A stretch of DNA of 64,000 bases from Candidatus Avimonas narfae (GTDB lineage Bacteria > Bacillota > Clostridia > Oscillospirales > Acutalibacteraceae). The notes under the pieces were generated by a model that was not told the DNA's origin, ran no database searches, and saw only the letters and a list, made by a program, of their open reading frames with translations. Location: positions 1 to 64,000 of the forward strand of contig CAJFNR010000017.1 in NCBI GenBank assembly GCA_904395335.1, in the 5' to 3' direction. Position numbers and translations under genes: made by a program. Shown here in pieces: positions 7,394 through 15,984 of this stretch (the first letter of the stretch is position 1; every line of letters begins with the position of its first letter).

Positions 7394-9013
7394 ATGACGG
7401 TTATCCACGGTAAAAGCGCCTGCACCGGCATCGCCTTTGGAAAAATCCGGTATTTTCTCCGAAATGCTTTTCAAGTGGAAAAGCACGCCGTATCCGATCC
7501 GGAGGCGGAGGTCAAACGCTTTGAAGCGGCCAGAGGCCAAGCGGTGGCGGAGCTTGCCATGCTGTATGCCAAAGCCACTAAGGAAGTGGGAGAAGAGAAT
7601 TCCCTTCTTTTTCAGATCCATCAGATGATGCTGGAGGATCTGGACTATTGCGAATCCGTCACAGGAATTATCCGCGAGGAAAAGGCCAATGCCGAGTATG
7701 CGGTCAATGAAACCGCAAAGCGGTTTGCCGAGATGTTTTCCAACATGGACGACGAGTATATGCGTGGACGGGCAGCAGATGTACAGGATGTTTCCCGTCG
7801 GGTTCTCGGCATTCTCACCGGTACCACGGCGGGAGGCTTCCAATCCGATGAACCCGTGATCATCGCTGCAGACGATCTGGCTCCCAGCGAAACGGTCCAG
7901 CTGGATAAAAAGAAGATCCTAGCATTTGTAACAGCCGGCGGTTCAGAGAGCTCCCATACCGCGATCCTGGCCCGTACCATGGGGATTCCTGCCATTATCG
8001 GTGTGGGTGAAGCCTTGAATGAAGGATGGGACGGCCGGGAAGCCGCAGTGGACGGATCCACGGGAGAAGTCTATTTGGAACCAGACGAGGATACGGTTTC
8101 CCGTCTGCGGCTAAAGGAGAAAAAAGACCAGGAATACCGTGAGCTACTGGAGCAATACCGCGGCAAGGAAACGGTTACGCGATCCGGGCAAAGGGTTTTG
8201 CTCTATGCCAACATCGGCAGCCCGGAGGATATGGAGGCTGTCTTAGCCAACGACGCCGAAGGCATCGGCCTGTTTCGCAGCGAGTTTCTCTATTTGGAGA
8301 GTCAGGATTATCCCACTGAGGAGGAGCAATTCCAAGCGTATAAGACCGTAGCGGAAAAAATGAACGGCAAGCGGGTGGTGATCCGTACCCTGGACATCGG
8401 CGCAGACAAACAGGCGGCGTATTTCCATCTGCCCAAGGAGGAAAATCCTGCCATGGGTATGCGGGCCATCCGTCTGTGCCTGACCCGGCCGGAAATCTTC
8501 CATACACAGCTCCGTGCGCTGTACCGGGCATCGGCTTACGGAAAGATCGCCATACTCTTTCCTATGATCACCTCTGTCCAGGAAGTGCGCCGGATTCAAA
8601 AGGCCGTTTCCGAGGTCAAGGAGGAGTTGTCACGGGAGCGTATCCCCTTTGATCCCGCCGTGGAATTGGGGCTGATGATCGAGACCCCTGCCGCCGCTGT
8701 TATCAGCGACCGGTTGGCCCCCCTGGTGGACTTTTTCAGTGTGGGTACCAACGATCTAACCCAGTACACATTGGCAGTGGACCGGCAGAACGAGCAGGCT
8801 GCGGAATTTTGCGACAAGCATCACGAAGCAATTCTGCGCCTCATCGAATTCGCCGCCAAAAGCGCGCACGAAGCGGGGATCTGGATCGGAATATGCGGTG
8901 AATTGGGCGCGGATCCCGAGCTCACCAGCACCTTTTTAAAAATGTCCATTGATGAGCTGTCCGTCTCCCCTTCCGCAATTTTACCCCTGCGTTCCCGTAT
9001 CTGCCAGTCTTAA
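7394..9013 (+). CDS. ptsI: PTS enzyme I (phosphoenolpyruvate-protein phosphotransferase)
   Basis: Enzyme I takes the phosphoryl group from PEP and passes it to HPr His15. The phosphohistidine motif GGSESSHTAILAR lies near residue 190, followed by the PEP-binding barrel with GIGLFRSEFLY, the Arg-containing VIRTLDIGADK and GTNDLTQYTLAVDR, and the conserved Cys in GICGELGADP near the C terminus. The length (539) is slightly below the usual 570, mainly from a compact C-terminal end. It is the last gene of the fructose operon and is followed by a strong terminator. Having ptsHI inside fru makes general PTS capacity dependent on fructose control, unless there is read-through or another copy. Confidence 0.95.
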   Translation: MTVIHGKSACTGIAFGKIRYFLRNAFQVEKHAVSDPEAEVKRFEAARGQAVAELAMLYAKATKEVGEENSLLFQIHQMMLEDLDYCESVTGIIREEKANAEYAVNETAKRFAEMFSNMDDEYMRGRAADVQDVSRRVLGILTGTTAGGFQSDEPVIIAADDLAPSETVQLDKKKILAFVTAGGSESSHTAILARTMGIPAIIGVGEALNEGWDGREAAVDGSTGEVYLEPDEDTVSRLRLKEKKDQEYRELLEQYRGKETVTRSGQRVLLYANIGSPEDMEAVLANDAEGIGLFRSEFLYLESQDYPTEEEQFQAYKTVAEKMNGKRVVIRTLDIGADKQAAYFHLPKEENPAMGMRAIRLCLTRPEIFHTQLRALYRASAYGKIAILFPMITSVQEVRRIQKAVSEVKEELSRERIPFDPAVELGLMIETPAAAVISDRLAPLVDFFSVGTNDLTQYTLAVDRQNEQAAEFCDKHHEAILRLIEFAAKSAHEAGIWIGICGELGADPELTSTFLKMSIDELSVSPSAILPLRSRICQS

Positions 9014-9032
9014 AATAAAAAGGATAGTGCAG

Positions 9033-9077
9033 AAAAAGCGCCTCTGTGGAGCAACAACTCCGGCAGAGGCGCTTTTT
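9033..9077. terminator. Bidirectional terminator between ptsI and the DUF2752 gene
   Basis: A 14-bp stem (9033-9046 with 9064-9077) contains an inner GGAG/CTCC helix and is flanked by A and T runs on both sides. It serves both convergent operons and touches the stop codon of the minus-strand gene. Confidence 0.85.
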
Positions 9078-9504
9078 AATAAAAGTACTGCTGATAAAAC
9101 GGCGTATTGCGGATCAGGGTAAATCCGATCAAAACGATGGGAAGTAGCAGCCACCACCTGCTGTTTACCAGCAGACGGAGCGGCTTCCAGTCTTTTCGAA
9201 AAGTGCGCAGAAAGAACCAGATAAGCCAGACGATCCCTGCCAGAAGCGCCGCCAGGAACAGTGGATGATAATAAACCGCCCCCATCCAGTCTCCCGCCAG
9301 CAGACAACGAACCATCCGCGTTCCCCCACAGCCGGGACAGTGAAACAAGCGGTCGTCATGAAAGGCAATGGAAGGAATAAAGCGGGAAAAAACGCTGTAG
9401 ATTCCCGCCGCTGCGGCGGATACCAACACAACCCCAGCTGTCAGCAGGCGGTTTCCTCCCCTCGTTTTCCACAAGTAATCAAACCGTTGTCTTTTCGTGA
9501 ACAT
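9076..9504 (-). CDS. DUF2752 family membrane protein
   Basis: The 142-residue protein has the family motif [22 protein letters not shown], three hydrophobic segments (about 20-40, 80-100 and 115-135) and a short basic N terminus. DUF2752 proteins are small inner-membrane proteins of unknown function, and the Cys-Gly motif may bind metal. It is the last gene of the alaS operon. It overlaps the end of mscL by 26 nt, so translation is probably coupled. The GAGGAG before the ATG is very close to it, leaving the exact start a little uncertain. Confidence 0.75.
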   Translation of the reverse strand: MFTKRQRFDYLWKTRGGNRLLTAGVVLVSAAAAGIYSVFSRFIPSIAFHDDRLFHCPGCGGTRMVRCLLAGDWMGAVYYHPLFLAALLAGIVWLIWFFLRTFRKDWKPLRLLVNSRWWLLLPIVLIGFTLIRNTPFYQQYFY

Positions 9505-10003
9505 ACTCCTCGCTTTCCGATATCAAATCCGAGGTGCAATGAGGGCAGCGTACGGCTTCCACCGGGATTTCGCTGCAGCAAAACGGGCAGATTTTTACCG
9601 TGGGCGCAGGCGGAGACACCGGTTCCTCTTTCTTTCGGAACTCCGCCAGCTTATTCATCCCTTTCACCAGCAGGAAAATGACAAAAGCCATGATCAGGAA
9701 GTCGATCACGGAGGTGATAAAAGCACCGTAATTGAAGGTGGTCGCCCCCAGCTGCTTAGCCGTTTCCAGGGATACGGAAGCCTGCTCGGCGGTCACGCCC
9801 TCCGGCAGCTTCAAAATCAGAAATTGATCGTTGAAATTGACGCCGCCGGTCATCAGTCCCACCAGTGGCATAATCAGATCATTGACTACTGAGGTGACGA
9901 TTTTCTGAAAGGCGCCGCCGATAATGACACCGACCGCCAGATCCAACACATTGCCCCGCAGGGCAAAAGTTTTAAACTCCTCCAGGAATTTCGACTTGGC
10001 CAT
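9479..10003 (-). CDS. mscL: Large-conductance mechanosensitive channel with a C-terminal zinc ribbon
   Basis: MscL opens under membrane tension to release solutes during osmotic down-shock. The N terminus ([28 protein letters not shown]) and first transmembrane helix are diagnostic. The second helix lies at about 75-100 ([18 protein letters not shown]). Beyond the usual end, the protein has a pair of CxxC motifs (CPFCCSEIP and RCPHCTSDL, about residues 134-155), which look like a zinc ribbon. The start is the ATG at 10003, preceded by GGGGGAAG. The frame is open further upstream but that part lies in the exonuclease gene. It overlaps the exonuclease 3' end by 32 nt and the DUF2752 5' end by 26 nt. 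Confidence 0.93.
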   Translation of the reverse strand: MAKSKFLEEFKTFALRGNVLDLAVGVIIGGAFQKIVTSVVNDLIMPLVGLMTGGVNFNDQFLILKLPEGVTAEQASVSLETAKQLGATTFNYGAFITSVIDFLIMAFVIFLLVKGMNKLAEFRKKEEPVSPPAPTVKICPFCCSEIPVEAVRCPHCTSDLISESEEYVHEKTTV

Positions 10004-10877
10004 GATTGTCTTCCCCCTTTTGCTGCATTTCCTCCTCATTGATTTTTTCTCTCAACCGCCGCTTGACGGTGATCCCTTCGTATTTTTCCTTAAACTGTAC
10101 CCGCGCTTCATAGCGTGTTCCGCAGGAAGGGCATTGAAGCACGGAACAGAAAGCGCGGTTGCGGTAACGCCATTCCTTCTCCGGTATCAATTCCCGGCCG
10201 CATCGTTCACACGTGAAGCGCAACTGGTCATGATCCAGGGCGGGGTCCTCCAAATCGCTGAGAAAACGTGTCTTGAAATTGAGACGCCGGTAAAATTCGT
10301 CGTCCGCCTCCTGAAGATAAGGGAGCAGATCCCCCGCCTCGTAAATCCGGGACAAAATACGCGCCGTCAGCCGGCTGTCGTCCAGCGCCCGGTGATGATC
10401 GGCCCCTTCTTCGTCAAGGGACAGCAGACGGCCGGCCGCCTCCAGGCCCAGCTGCTGAGCGGTGGAAACTCCCAGCTTTCTTTGACAGTACAGCTGCAGG
10501 TCGGCGTATTGCCGCAAAAAGGGAATCCGCTCTGTTCCATAAAAGAAACGGCAGTTTTCCTCCAGCATGTGCAGATCGGTCTGGCTCCAGGTGAGGATTA
10601 CTGCTGGCTCCTCTCCCATCCACCGCTGAAACCGCAGCATTGCTTCTGTAAAAGGGATCCCCTTTACCGTTTCTTCGCGGGTGATGCCGGTCATTTCCCG
10701 CACCAGCCGGGAGAGCCCTTCTACCAACGAAGGGCGTACCAATGCCTGAAATTCCGAACAGACCGTCATGGACTCCTCCAGGCATACCGCGCCGATTTCC
10801 AATATTTCATTAAAGTAGCCGTGGGTGAAGCGGGAATACCCGCCGTTCCACTCCAGATCCATAACGATATACTTCAT
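9972..10877 (-). CDS. DEDDh-family 3'-5' exonuclease with C-terminal Cys motifs (KapD-like)
   Basis: The first 190 residues form a DnaQ-like exonuclease. DLEWN near the N terminus supplies the DxE pair, and [14 protein letters not shown] supplies the His and final Asp of the DEDDh set. KapD and related exonucleases of spore-formers look like this. The C-terminal region (about 215-270) adds two pairs of cysteines (CERCGRE and CPSCGTR), which may form a zinc-binding nucleic-acid module, and a basic tail. Translation probably starts at the ATG at 10877 with GAGG 5 nt upstream; a GTG at 10883 is in frame but overlaps that site. Substrate (DNA or RNA) is not determined. The gene lies between hit and mscL in the alaS operon. 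Confidence 0.8.
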   Translation of the reverse strand: MKYIVMDLEWNGGYSRFTHGYFNEILEIGAVCLEESMTVCSEFQALVRPSLVEGLSRLVREMTGITREETVKGIPFTEAMLRFQRWMGEEPAVILTWSQTDLHMLEENCRFFYGTERIPFLRQYADLQLYCQRKLGVSTAQQLGLEAAGRLLSLDEEGADHHRALDDSRLTARILSRIYEAGDLLPYLQEADDEFYRRLNFKTRFLSDLEDPALDHDQLRFTCERCGRELIPEKEWRYRNRAFCSVLQCPSCGTRYEARVQFKEKYEGITVKRRLREKINEEEMQQKGEDNHGQVEIPGGV

Positions 10878-10910
10878 ATCCACCTCAAAAGGTCCTTGAC
10901 CAGGGGGGAT

Positions 10911-11246
10911 TTAATAAAGCGCTCCTCCGGTCCGTCCGCCCAGCACATGGAAATGCAGATGATGCACTGTCTGCCCCGCCTGCTCCCCGTTGTTGGTGAC
11001 AATCCGGTAATCTGTCAACCCTTCCTGGGCCGCCAGACGCGGAATCACCTCGAAAATATGGGCCACTGTCTGACTGTTCTGCTCCGTTATTTCAGACGCA
11101 CCGGCGATATGCGTTTTGGGGATGACCAGAAAATGGACCGGGGCCTGCGGCTGTATGTCTCGGAATGCCAGAATTGTCTCATCCTCATACAGCTTGTCCG
11201 AGGGGATTTCACCGGCGAGAATTTTACAGAAAACACAGTCTGCCAT
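10911..11246 (-). CDS. HIT family nucleotide-binding hydrolase (HINT-like)
   Basis: The histidine triad is HLHFHVLGG (His96, His98, His100) at the C terminus, with the N-terminal CVFCKILAGEIPS segment that often binds zinc in bacterial HIT proteins. The 111-residue length is typical of HINT-type AMP-lysine or nucleotide phosphoramidases. Since such enzymes can hydrolyse aminoacyl-adenylates, its place immediately after alaS is suggestive but not proof of a linked role. Confidence 0.9.
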   Translation of the reverse strand: MADCVFCKILAGEIPSDKLYEDETILAFRDIQPQAPVHFLVIPKTHIAGASEITEQNSQTVAHIFEVIPRLAAQEGLTDYRIVTNNGEQAGQTVHHLHFHVLGGRTGGALY

Positions 11247-11281
11247 CCTTTATCCGTCCTTTCCATTATCCTTTATTGATT

Positions 11282-13924
11282 CTATTGATTCAGCAGCCGT
11301 ACCGCAATGGAGGCCGCCGCTTTCACCGCTTCGTCCACCTTGGACAGATCCCGCCCGCCGGCCATGGCAATGTCGGGGCGTCCGCCGCCTTTTCCTCCGC
11401 AAATCTTCGCGACCTCACGGACAACATCGCCGGCCTTGACGCCACGCCGGACCGCCTCCGGGCCGCAGTAGCAGCCAAAGGAGACCGATCCCTTATCTTC
11501 CTGGATCCCGGCTAGGACCACAACGGTATCCGGCGTCGCCGCATCCCGTGCCCGGTCACACATTCCCCGCACAGCGTCTCCGCCGGTACCCGGGAAAGAG
11601 GCCGAGACGATCTGCAGCCCCTCTACCTCTGTGGCGGTTTTCAGCAGCTCTTCTACTTTTTGTGCCGCAATGCCGGCCTTAAGCGCCTCCAATTCCTTCT
11701 GGACCGCCTTCAACTCTGCCGTCAGCTGGGCAGCCTTTTCCGGTACCTCCTCCTGCTGACCGGCCTTCAGAGTCTCCGCTGTCTCCGCCAGCAAAGCCTG
11801 GTGCCCGCGGATCCAATCCACGACGTTGCCCCCGGTGACCGCCTCGATCCGCCGCACGCCGGAGGCGACAGAGGATTCCGACAGGATATGGAACAACCCC
11901 AGCTTGGACGTATTGTCCACATGGGTTCCACCACAGAGCTCCATGGAGACATCCCCCATCCGCACCACGCGTACCACATCGCCGTATTTTTCGCCGAACA
12001 GGGCCATGGCTCCCAAACGGCGCGCCTCATCGATGGGCATCTCCCGGATATCGGCCTCCATGCCGTCCAGAATCCACTGATTGACCAGATCCTCCACAGC
12101 GCGGAGCTCTTCCCCGGTGAGGGCGGAAAAATGGGTGAAGTCAAAACGCATCCGGCGGCTGTCCACCAGCTGGCCGGCCTGTTCCACATGAGTGCCCAGC
12201 ACCCGGCGCAGTGCCGCCTGAAGGAGATGGGCCGCCGTGTGATTGCGCATCGTTGCCAGCCGGGGATCACGGTCAACCTGAGCACGGACGTTCTGTCCTA
12301 CGGACAGCTCCCCTTCCTTCTGAACGCCGATGCAAATGCTCACACCGGAAGGGCTCTTGACGGTATTGGCTACCTCAAAGACAGCCCCCTCGGCTGTTAT
12401 CGTTCCGATATCGCCGACCTGGCCGCCGCTTTCGGCATAGAAAGGCGTCACATCCAAAACCAGATAGGCTTCCTCGCCCTCGGCTACGCTGTCCGCCAGC
12501 TCATTTCCTTTAATGACGGCTTTGACAGCAGCTTCGCATTCCATACGTTCATAGCCCACAAAGGTGTTGGCCATCAGCTGCTGGAACACGCTGTTTTCTC
12601 CTTTCCAGGCATCCATACCCGCATTCTTGCGGGCCCCCCGGGCACGCTCCCGCTGTTCCGCCATCAGGGCATTAAAGCCCTCCTCATCCACAGTGATGCC
12701 CTGTTCCTCCAGGATATCCTTGGTCAGGTCCACCGGGAAGCCGTAGGTGTCATACAGCTTAAAGGCATCCTCGCCGGAGAGAACCGTTCCCTGCAGGGCG
12801 CCGCGCATCTGATCCAGAAGCTCCAGGCCGCTGTCGATGGTCTTGCCAAAGGCTTCCTCCTCGATCCGGATCAGCTTTTTGATGTATTCTTCCTTTTCCT
12901 TCAGCTGAGGATACGCGGAGAGATTCTCCTGAATCACGGTATCGCAAACCTGATACAGAAACGGCTCGTGAATTCCCAGCAGCCGTCCATGGCGGGAGGC
13001 GCGGCGCAGCAGGCGGCGCAGCACGTAGCCACGCCCCTCGTTGGAGGGCATGACGCCGTCCCCGATCATAAAGACAGTGGAGCGCACGTGGTCGGTGATG
13101 ACCCTCAGGGATACGTCGGTTTTTTCGTTCTGGCCATAGGTCACCCCGGCGATACGGCTGACATGTTTCATGATGTTCTGAACCGTATCCACTTCAAAAA
13201 GGTTGTCCACCCCCTGCATGATGCAGGCCAGGCGTTCTAGTCCCATCCCCGTATCGATATTGGGATGCTCCATGGGAGGATAATTTCCCTTACCGTCACT
13301 GTTGAACTGGGAAAAGACAATGTTCCAAAATTCCACATAGCGGTCACAGTCACAGCCGACGCCGCAGGTGGGAGAACCGCAGCCGTATTTTTCCCCACGG
13401 TCAAAGTAGAGCTCGGAGCAGGGGCCGCAGGGACCGCTGCCGTGCTCCCAGAAATTGTCTTCCTTACCTAGGCGCACGATGTGGGAAGGATCGATGCCCA
13501 CCTCCTTAACCCAGATATCAACCGCTTCGTCGTCGTTTTCGTACACACTGATCCAGATGCGGTCGGCGGGCATTTCCAGCACCTGTGTGCAGAACTCCCA
13601 GGCCCACGCTGTGGCCTCGTGCTTAAAGTAGTCGCCGAAGCTGAAGTTTCCCAGCATTTCAAAGTAGGTCCCGTGGCGGGCCGTCTTTCCCACCCGCTCG
13701 ATATCCGGGGTGCGGATGCATTTCTGACAGGTGGTGACCCGCTTGCTGGGCGGAGTCACCTCCCCGGTAAAATATTTTTTCATGGGTGCCATGCCGGAAT
13801 TGATGAGCAGCAGGGATTTGTCGTTTTGCGGGATAAGGGAAAAGCTGGGCAGACGCAAATGCCCCTTGCTTTCAAAAAATGACAGGTATTTCTCCCGCAA
13901 TTCATTGAGGCCGGTCCATTTCAT
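11282..13924 (-). CDS. alaS: Alanine-tRNA ligase
   Basis: This class II synthetase charges tRNA-Ala and edits mischarged serine. The N terminus (WTGLNELREKYLSFFESKGH) and motif 2/3 segments of the catalytic domain are present. The editing domain has the zinc ligands RNHTAAHLLQ and ELCGGTHVDNT, and a DHHA1-type C-terminal domain ends with GGKGGGRPDIAMAGG. The start is the ATG at 13924, giving 880 residues; the frame continues upstream only because the leader happens to be open. A T-box leader and a perfect consensus promoter lie directly upstream. It is the first gene of an operon continuing into hit, the exonuclease, mscL and the DUF2752 gene. Confidence 0.97.
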   Translation of the reverse strand: MKWTGLNELREKYLSFFESKGHLRLPSFSLIPQNDKSLLLINSGMAPMKKYFTGEVTPPSKRVTTCQKCIRTPDIERVGKTARHGTYFEMLGNFSFGDYFKHEATAWAWEFCTQVLEMPADRIWISVYENDDEAVDIWVKEVGIDPSHIVRLGKEDNFWEHGSGPCGPCSELYFDRGEKYGCGSPTCGVGCDCDRYVEFWNIVFSQFNSDGKGNYPPMEHPNIDTGMGLERLACIMQGVDNLFEVDTVQNIMKHVSRIAGVTYGQNEKTDVSLRVITDHVRSTVFMIGDGVMPSNEGRGYVLRRLLRRASRHGRLLGIHEPFLYQVCDTVIQENLSAYPQLKEKEEYIKKLIRIEEEAFGKTIDSGLELLDQMRGALQGTVLSGEDAFKLYDTYGFPVDLTKDILEEQGITVDEEGFNALMAEQRERARGARKNAGMDAWKGENSVFQQLMANTFVGYERMECEAAVKAVIKGNELADSVAEGEEAYLVLDVTPFYAESGGQVGDIGTITAEGAVFEVANTVKSPSGVSICIGVQKEGELSVGQNVRAQVDRDPRLATMRNHTAAHLLQAALRRVLGTHVEQAGQLVDSRRMRFDFTHFSALTGEELRAVEDLVNQWILDGMEADIREMPIDEARRLGAMALFGEKYGDVVRVVRMGDVSMELCGGTHVDNTSKLGLFHILSESSVASGVRRIEAVTGGNVVDWIRGHQALLAETAETLKAGQQEEVPEKAAQLTAELKAVQKELEALKAGIAAQKVEELLKTATEVEGLQIVSASFPGTGGDAVRGMCDRARDAATPDTVVVLAGIQEDKGSVSFGCYCGPEAVRRGVKAGDVVREVAKICGGKGGGRPDIAMAGGRDLSKVDEAVKAAASIAVRLLNQ

Positions 13925-13949
13925 AATACGTTCTCCTTCTTTCGGAACA

Positions 13950-14178
13950 AAAATAAAAAGCCCCGTCCATCTATGGGACGAAAGCTCCGTGGTACCACCC
14001 AATTTGCGCCGTATCAGTCATAACCAGCGCCACTCGTTTCCCTTAACGCGGGGAACGCCGCCGTTCCTCACGACGGAGCTCCGGGGAGGCCCCCGCCGCC
14101 TAGACAGAAACCACCTTTCAGCCGCGGGCGGTTCTCTCTTTCTGTCGGTTCAGCGTCGGTTATTCCCTTCACAGCTTT
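13950..14178 (-). promoter_or_regulatory. T-box riboswitch of alaS
   Basis: The minus strand carries the T-box core GGGTGGTACCACGG (complement of 13987-14000). Downstream is a competing terminator whose arms, AGCTTTCGTCC and GGACGGGGCT, are followed by a T tract (about 13953-13986). Upstream is a stem I region with the conserved GGCTGAAAGGTGG apical sequence and an 8-bp helix GACAGAAA/TTTCTGTC. The TGGT in the bulge pairs with the ACCA end of tRNA-Ala. Uncharged tRNA-Ala should promote read-through. I could not assign the Ala specifier codon with confidence. Confidence 0.9.
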
Positions 14179-14184
14179 TTTCCT

Positions 14185-14213
14185 ATTATAGAAGTTCTTC
14201 CGGCGTTTGTCAA
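14185..14213 (-). promoter_or_regulatory. Consensus promoter of alaS
   Basis: On the minus strand, TTGACA (14208-14213), 17 bp and TATAAT (14185-14190) match the vegetative consensus exactly. They set the T-box leader start near 14178. Confidence 0.9.
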
Positions 14214-14269
14214 CGTCTTTCTTTTTCTCCCCGTTTCGCTTACATGAGCAGAGAGTTTCTTTTCCCATC

Positions 14270-14298
14270 TGGACTTTTCCTACAGATTGCGGTAAGAT
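14270..14298 (+). promoter_or_regulatory. Promoter of the rhomboid-like gene and metA
   Basis: TGGACT (14270-14275), a 17-bp spacer and TAAGAT (14293-14298) form a moderate promoter divergent from the alaS promoter. Confidence 0.55.
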
Positions 14299-14334
14299 GA
14301 AATGGCTCCCATCTTCAGGAAAGGGTGATTCCGG

Positions 14335-14982
14335 GTGAATTGGCTTCAAAAACTGGACCGCAAATTTTACCGGCTGGCGGTTCCGCATCTGATGGTAATC
14401 CTGTCTGCCGCCATGCTGGGAATTTATTTGGTCGATTTGCTCCTGCCTCAAACCAATCTGATCTCCCTTCTGTCCCTGGACCGGGAGAGAATTTTCCAGG
14501 GGGAAGTCTGGCGGTTGGTCACTTTTATATTTCTGCCCCCTTCCTCCTCTCCGCTTTGGATCGTGTTTGCCCTGTATTTCAACTGCCTCATCGGTGAGGG
14601 GCTTGAAAACCAGTGGGGCAAATTCAAGTTTAACCTGTTTTATCTCTGCGGTATGGTGGGGGCAATTCTCGCCTCGCTCATCACCGGGTATGGCACCAAT
14701 GAATATCTGAATCTTTCCCTTTTCCTGGCGTTTGCCGCTTTCTATCCGGATTTTCAGGTGCGCTTGTTTTTCCTGCTGCCGGTGAAAATCAAATATCTGG
14801 CTTTTCTGGATATTCTCTTTTATTTGTATTCCCTGGTCTTCGGCACTTTTGCTTCCCGCATGGCACTTCTCCTGTCGCTGCTCAATGTCTTGCTTTTCTT
14901 CGGCAGCGATCTTTTCCACCATCTGAAGCAGCAGTCGGGGTATTGGAAAACCCGCCGCAACTTCCGTAAATACAATCGCTGA
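14335..14982 (+). CDS. Rhomboid/Derlin-like membrane protein, probable pseudoprotease
   Basis: The 215-residue protein has about six hydrophobic helices. The first loop has the rhomboid-family W-R motif (GEVWRLVTFIF). The GEGLENQWG segment after helix 2 resembles the rhomboid L1/TM2 region. The catalytic GxSG and the TM6 His are not visible, so it should not be an active intramembrane protease. The closest architecture is Derlin-like or iRhom-like pseudorhomboids. Translation starts at a GTG (14335). An overlapping GTG at 14325 belongs to a different, shorter frame. The gene is followed by metA after 28 nt and probably shares its transcript. Confidence 0.65.
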   Translation: MNWLQKLDRKFYRLAVPHLMVILSAAMLGIYLVDLLLPQTNLISLLSLDRERIFQGEVWRLVTFIFLPPSSSPLWIVFALYFNCLIGEGLENQWGKFKFNLFYLCGMVGAILASLITGYGTNEYLNLSLFLAFAAFYPDFQVRLFFLLPVKIKYLAFLDILFYLYSLVFGTFASRMALLLSLLNVLLFFGSDLFHHLKQQSGYWKTRRNFRKYNR

Positions 14983-15010
14983 GAATCCTGTTCCATGAGG
15001 AGGTGCATCC

Positions 15011-15931
15011 ATGCCCATCAAGATTCCCGATCATTTACCGGCAGCCCGTGTCCTGGAATCCGAAAATATTTTCATTATGACGGAGCAGCGGGCGACTCAT
15101 CAGGATATCCGCCCCCTGCAGATTCTGATACTGAATCTGATGCCCACCAAAATCGAAACCGAAACCCAGTTACTGCGCCTACTGGGCAACAGTCCGCTGC
15201 AGGTGGACATCGATCTAATGCAGACCGCCACCCATATCTCCCGCAACACTCCCCAGGAGCACCTTCTGGAGTTTTATCAAACCTTTGATCAGATCAAGAA
15301 CAACACCTATGATGGTATGATCATCACCGGAGCACCGGTGGAATCGCTGGACTACAGTCAAATCGACTACTGGGATGAGCTCTGCCGGATCATGGACTGG
15401 TCGCTGACCAACGTCTATTCCACCCTACATATCTGCTGGGGAGCGCAGGCGGGGCTTTACTATCACCACCATATCCCCAAATACGCACTGTCCCAAAAGC
15501 TGTCCGGCGTTTTCCGCCATCGTCCGCTGGACCCCAACCATCCCCTCCTGCGGGGGTTTGATGAGGTGTTTTCCATGCCCCATTCCCGGTATACGGAGGT
15601 CAGCGCAGAAGACATCCTGCGCAACGGAGCTCTTCAGCTGTTGGCCATTTCCGAGGAGGCGGGCCCGGCTATTGCGGCTACGCGGGACGCCCGGCAGGTC
15701 TTTGTCACCGGCCATTTTGAATACGACCGCATGACCCTGGCCGCGGAATACCGCCGGGACAAAGACCGGGGACTGTCCCCTGCCGTTCCGCGGCATTATT
15801 TCCCAGACGATAATCCGGAAGCAATGCCGCCGATGGTGTGGCGCAGTCATGCCAACCTTTTGTTTACCAACTGGCTCAACTATTTTGTCTATCAGCAAAC
15901 CCCCTACGACCTGCAGGAACTGATCCATTGA
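15011..15931 (+). CDS. metA: Homoserine O-acyltransferase (predicted acetyl-specific)
   Basis: MetA acylates homoserine in methionine synthesis. The catalytic Cys is Cys142 in HICWGAQAG, and the His/Glu pair is His235 and Glu237 in VTGHFEYD. At residue 111, which sets the acyl donor, this protein has Glu (TGAPVE), as in Bacillus MetA enzymes that use acetyl-CoA, rather than the Gly of succinyl-specific E. coli MetA. The 306-residue length is normal. A strong AGGAGGTG precedes the ATG. No SAM riboswitch is visible upstream, and no sulphur-assimilation partners are nearby. Confidence 0.94.
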   Translation: MPIKIPDHLPAARVLESENIFIMTEQRATHQDIRPLQILILNLMPTKIETETQLLRLLGNSPLQVDIDLMQTATHISRNTPQEHLLEFYQTFDQIKNNTYDGMIITGAPVESLDYSQIDYWDELCRIMDWSLTNVYSTLHICWGAQAGLYYHHHIPKYALSQKLSGVFRHRPLDPNHPLLRGFDEVFSMPHSRYTEVSAEDILRNGALQLLAISEEAGPAIAATRDARQVFVTGHFEYDRMTLAAEYRRDKDRGLSPAVPRHYFPDDNPEAMPPMVWRSHANLLFTNWLNYFVYQQTPYDLQELIH

Positions 15932-15937
15932 CGACGC

Positions 15938-15975
15938 AGCGACGCCCCAGAGTTTCTAGACTCCGGGGCGTCGCT
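15938..15975. terminator. Terminator between convergent metA and the M20 peptidase gene
   Basis: An 11-bp GC-rich stem (15938-15948 with 15965-15975) is extended by AGAG/CTC pairing and followed by CTTTAT on the plus strand. It probably serves both convergent genes, but the T tract is short. Confidence 0.7.
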
Positions 15976-15984
15976 CTTTATCAG

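Noticed and set aside
9924..11279. A 451-codon plus-strand frame opposite the exonuclease and HIT genes
   Set aside because: Both minus-strand genes have clear motifs; the antisense product has none.
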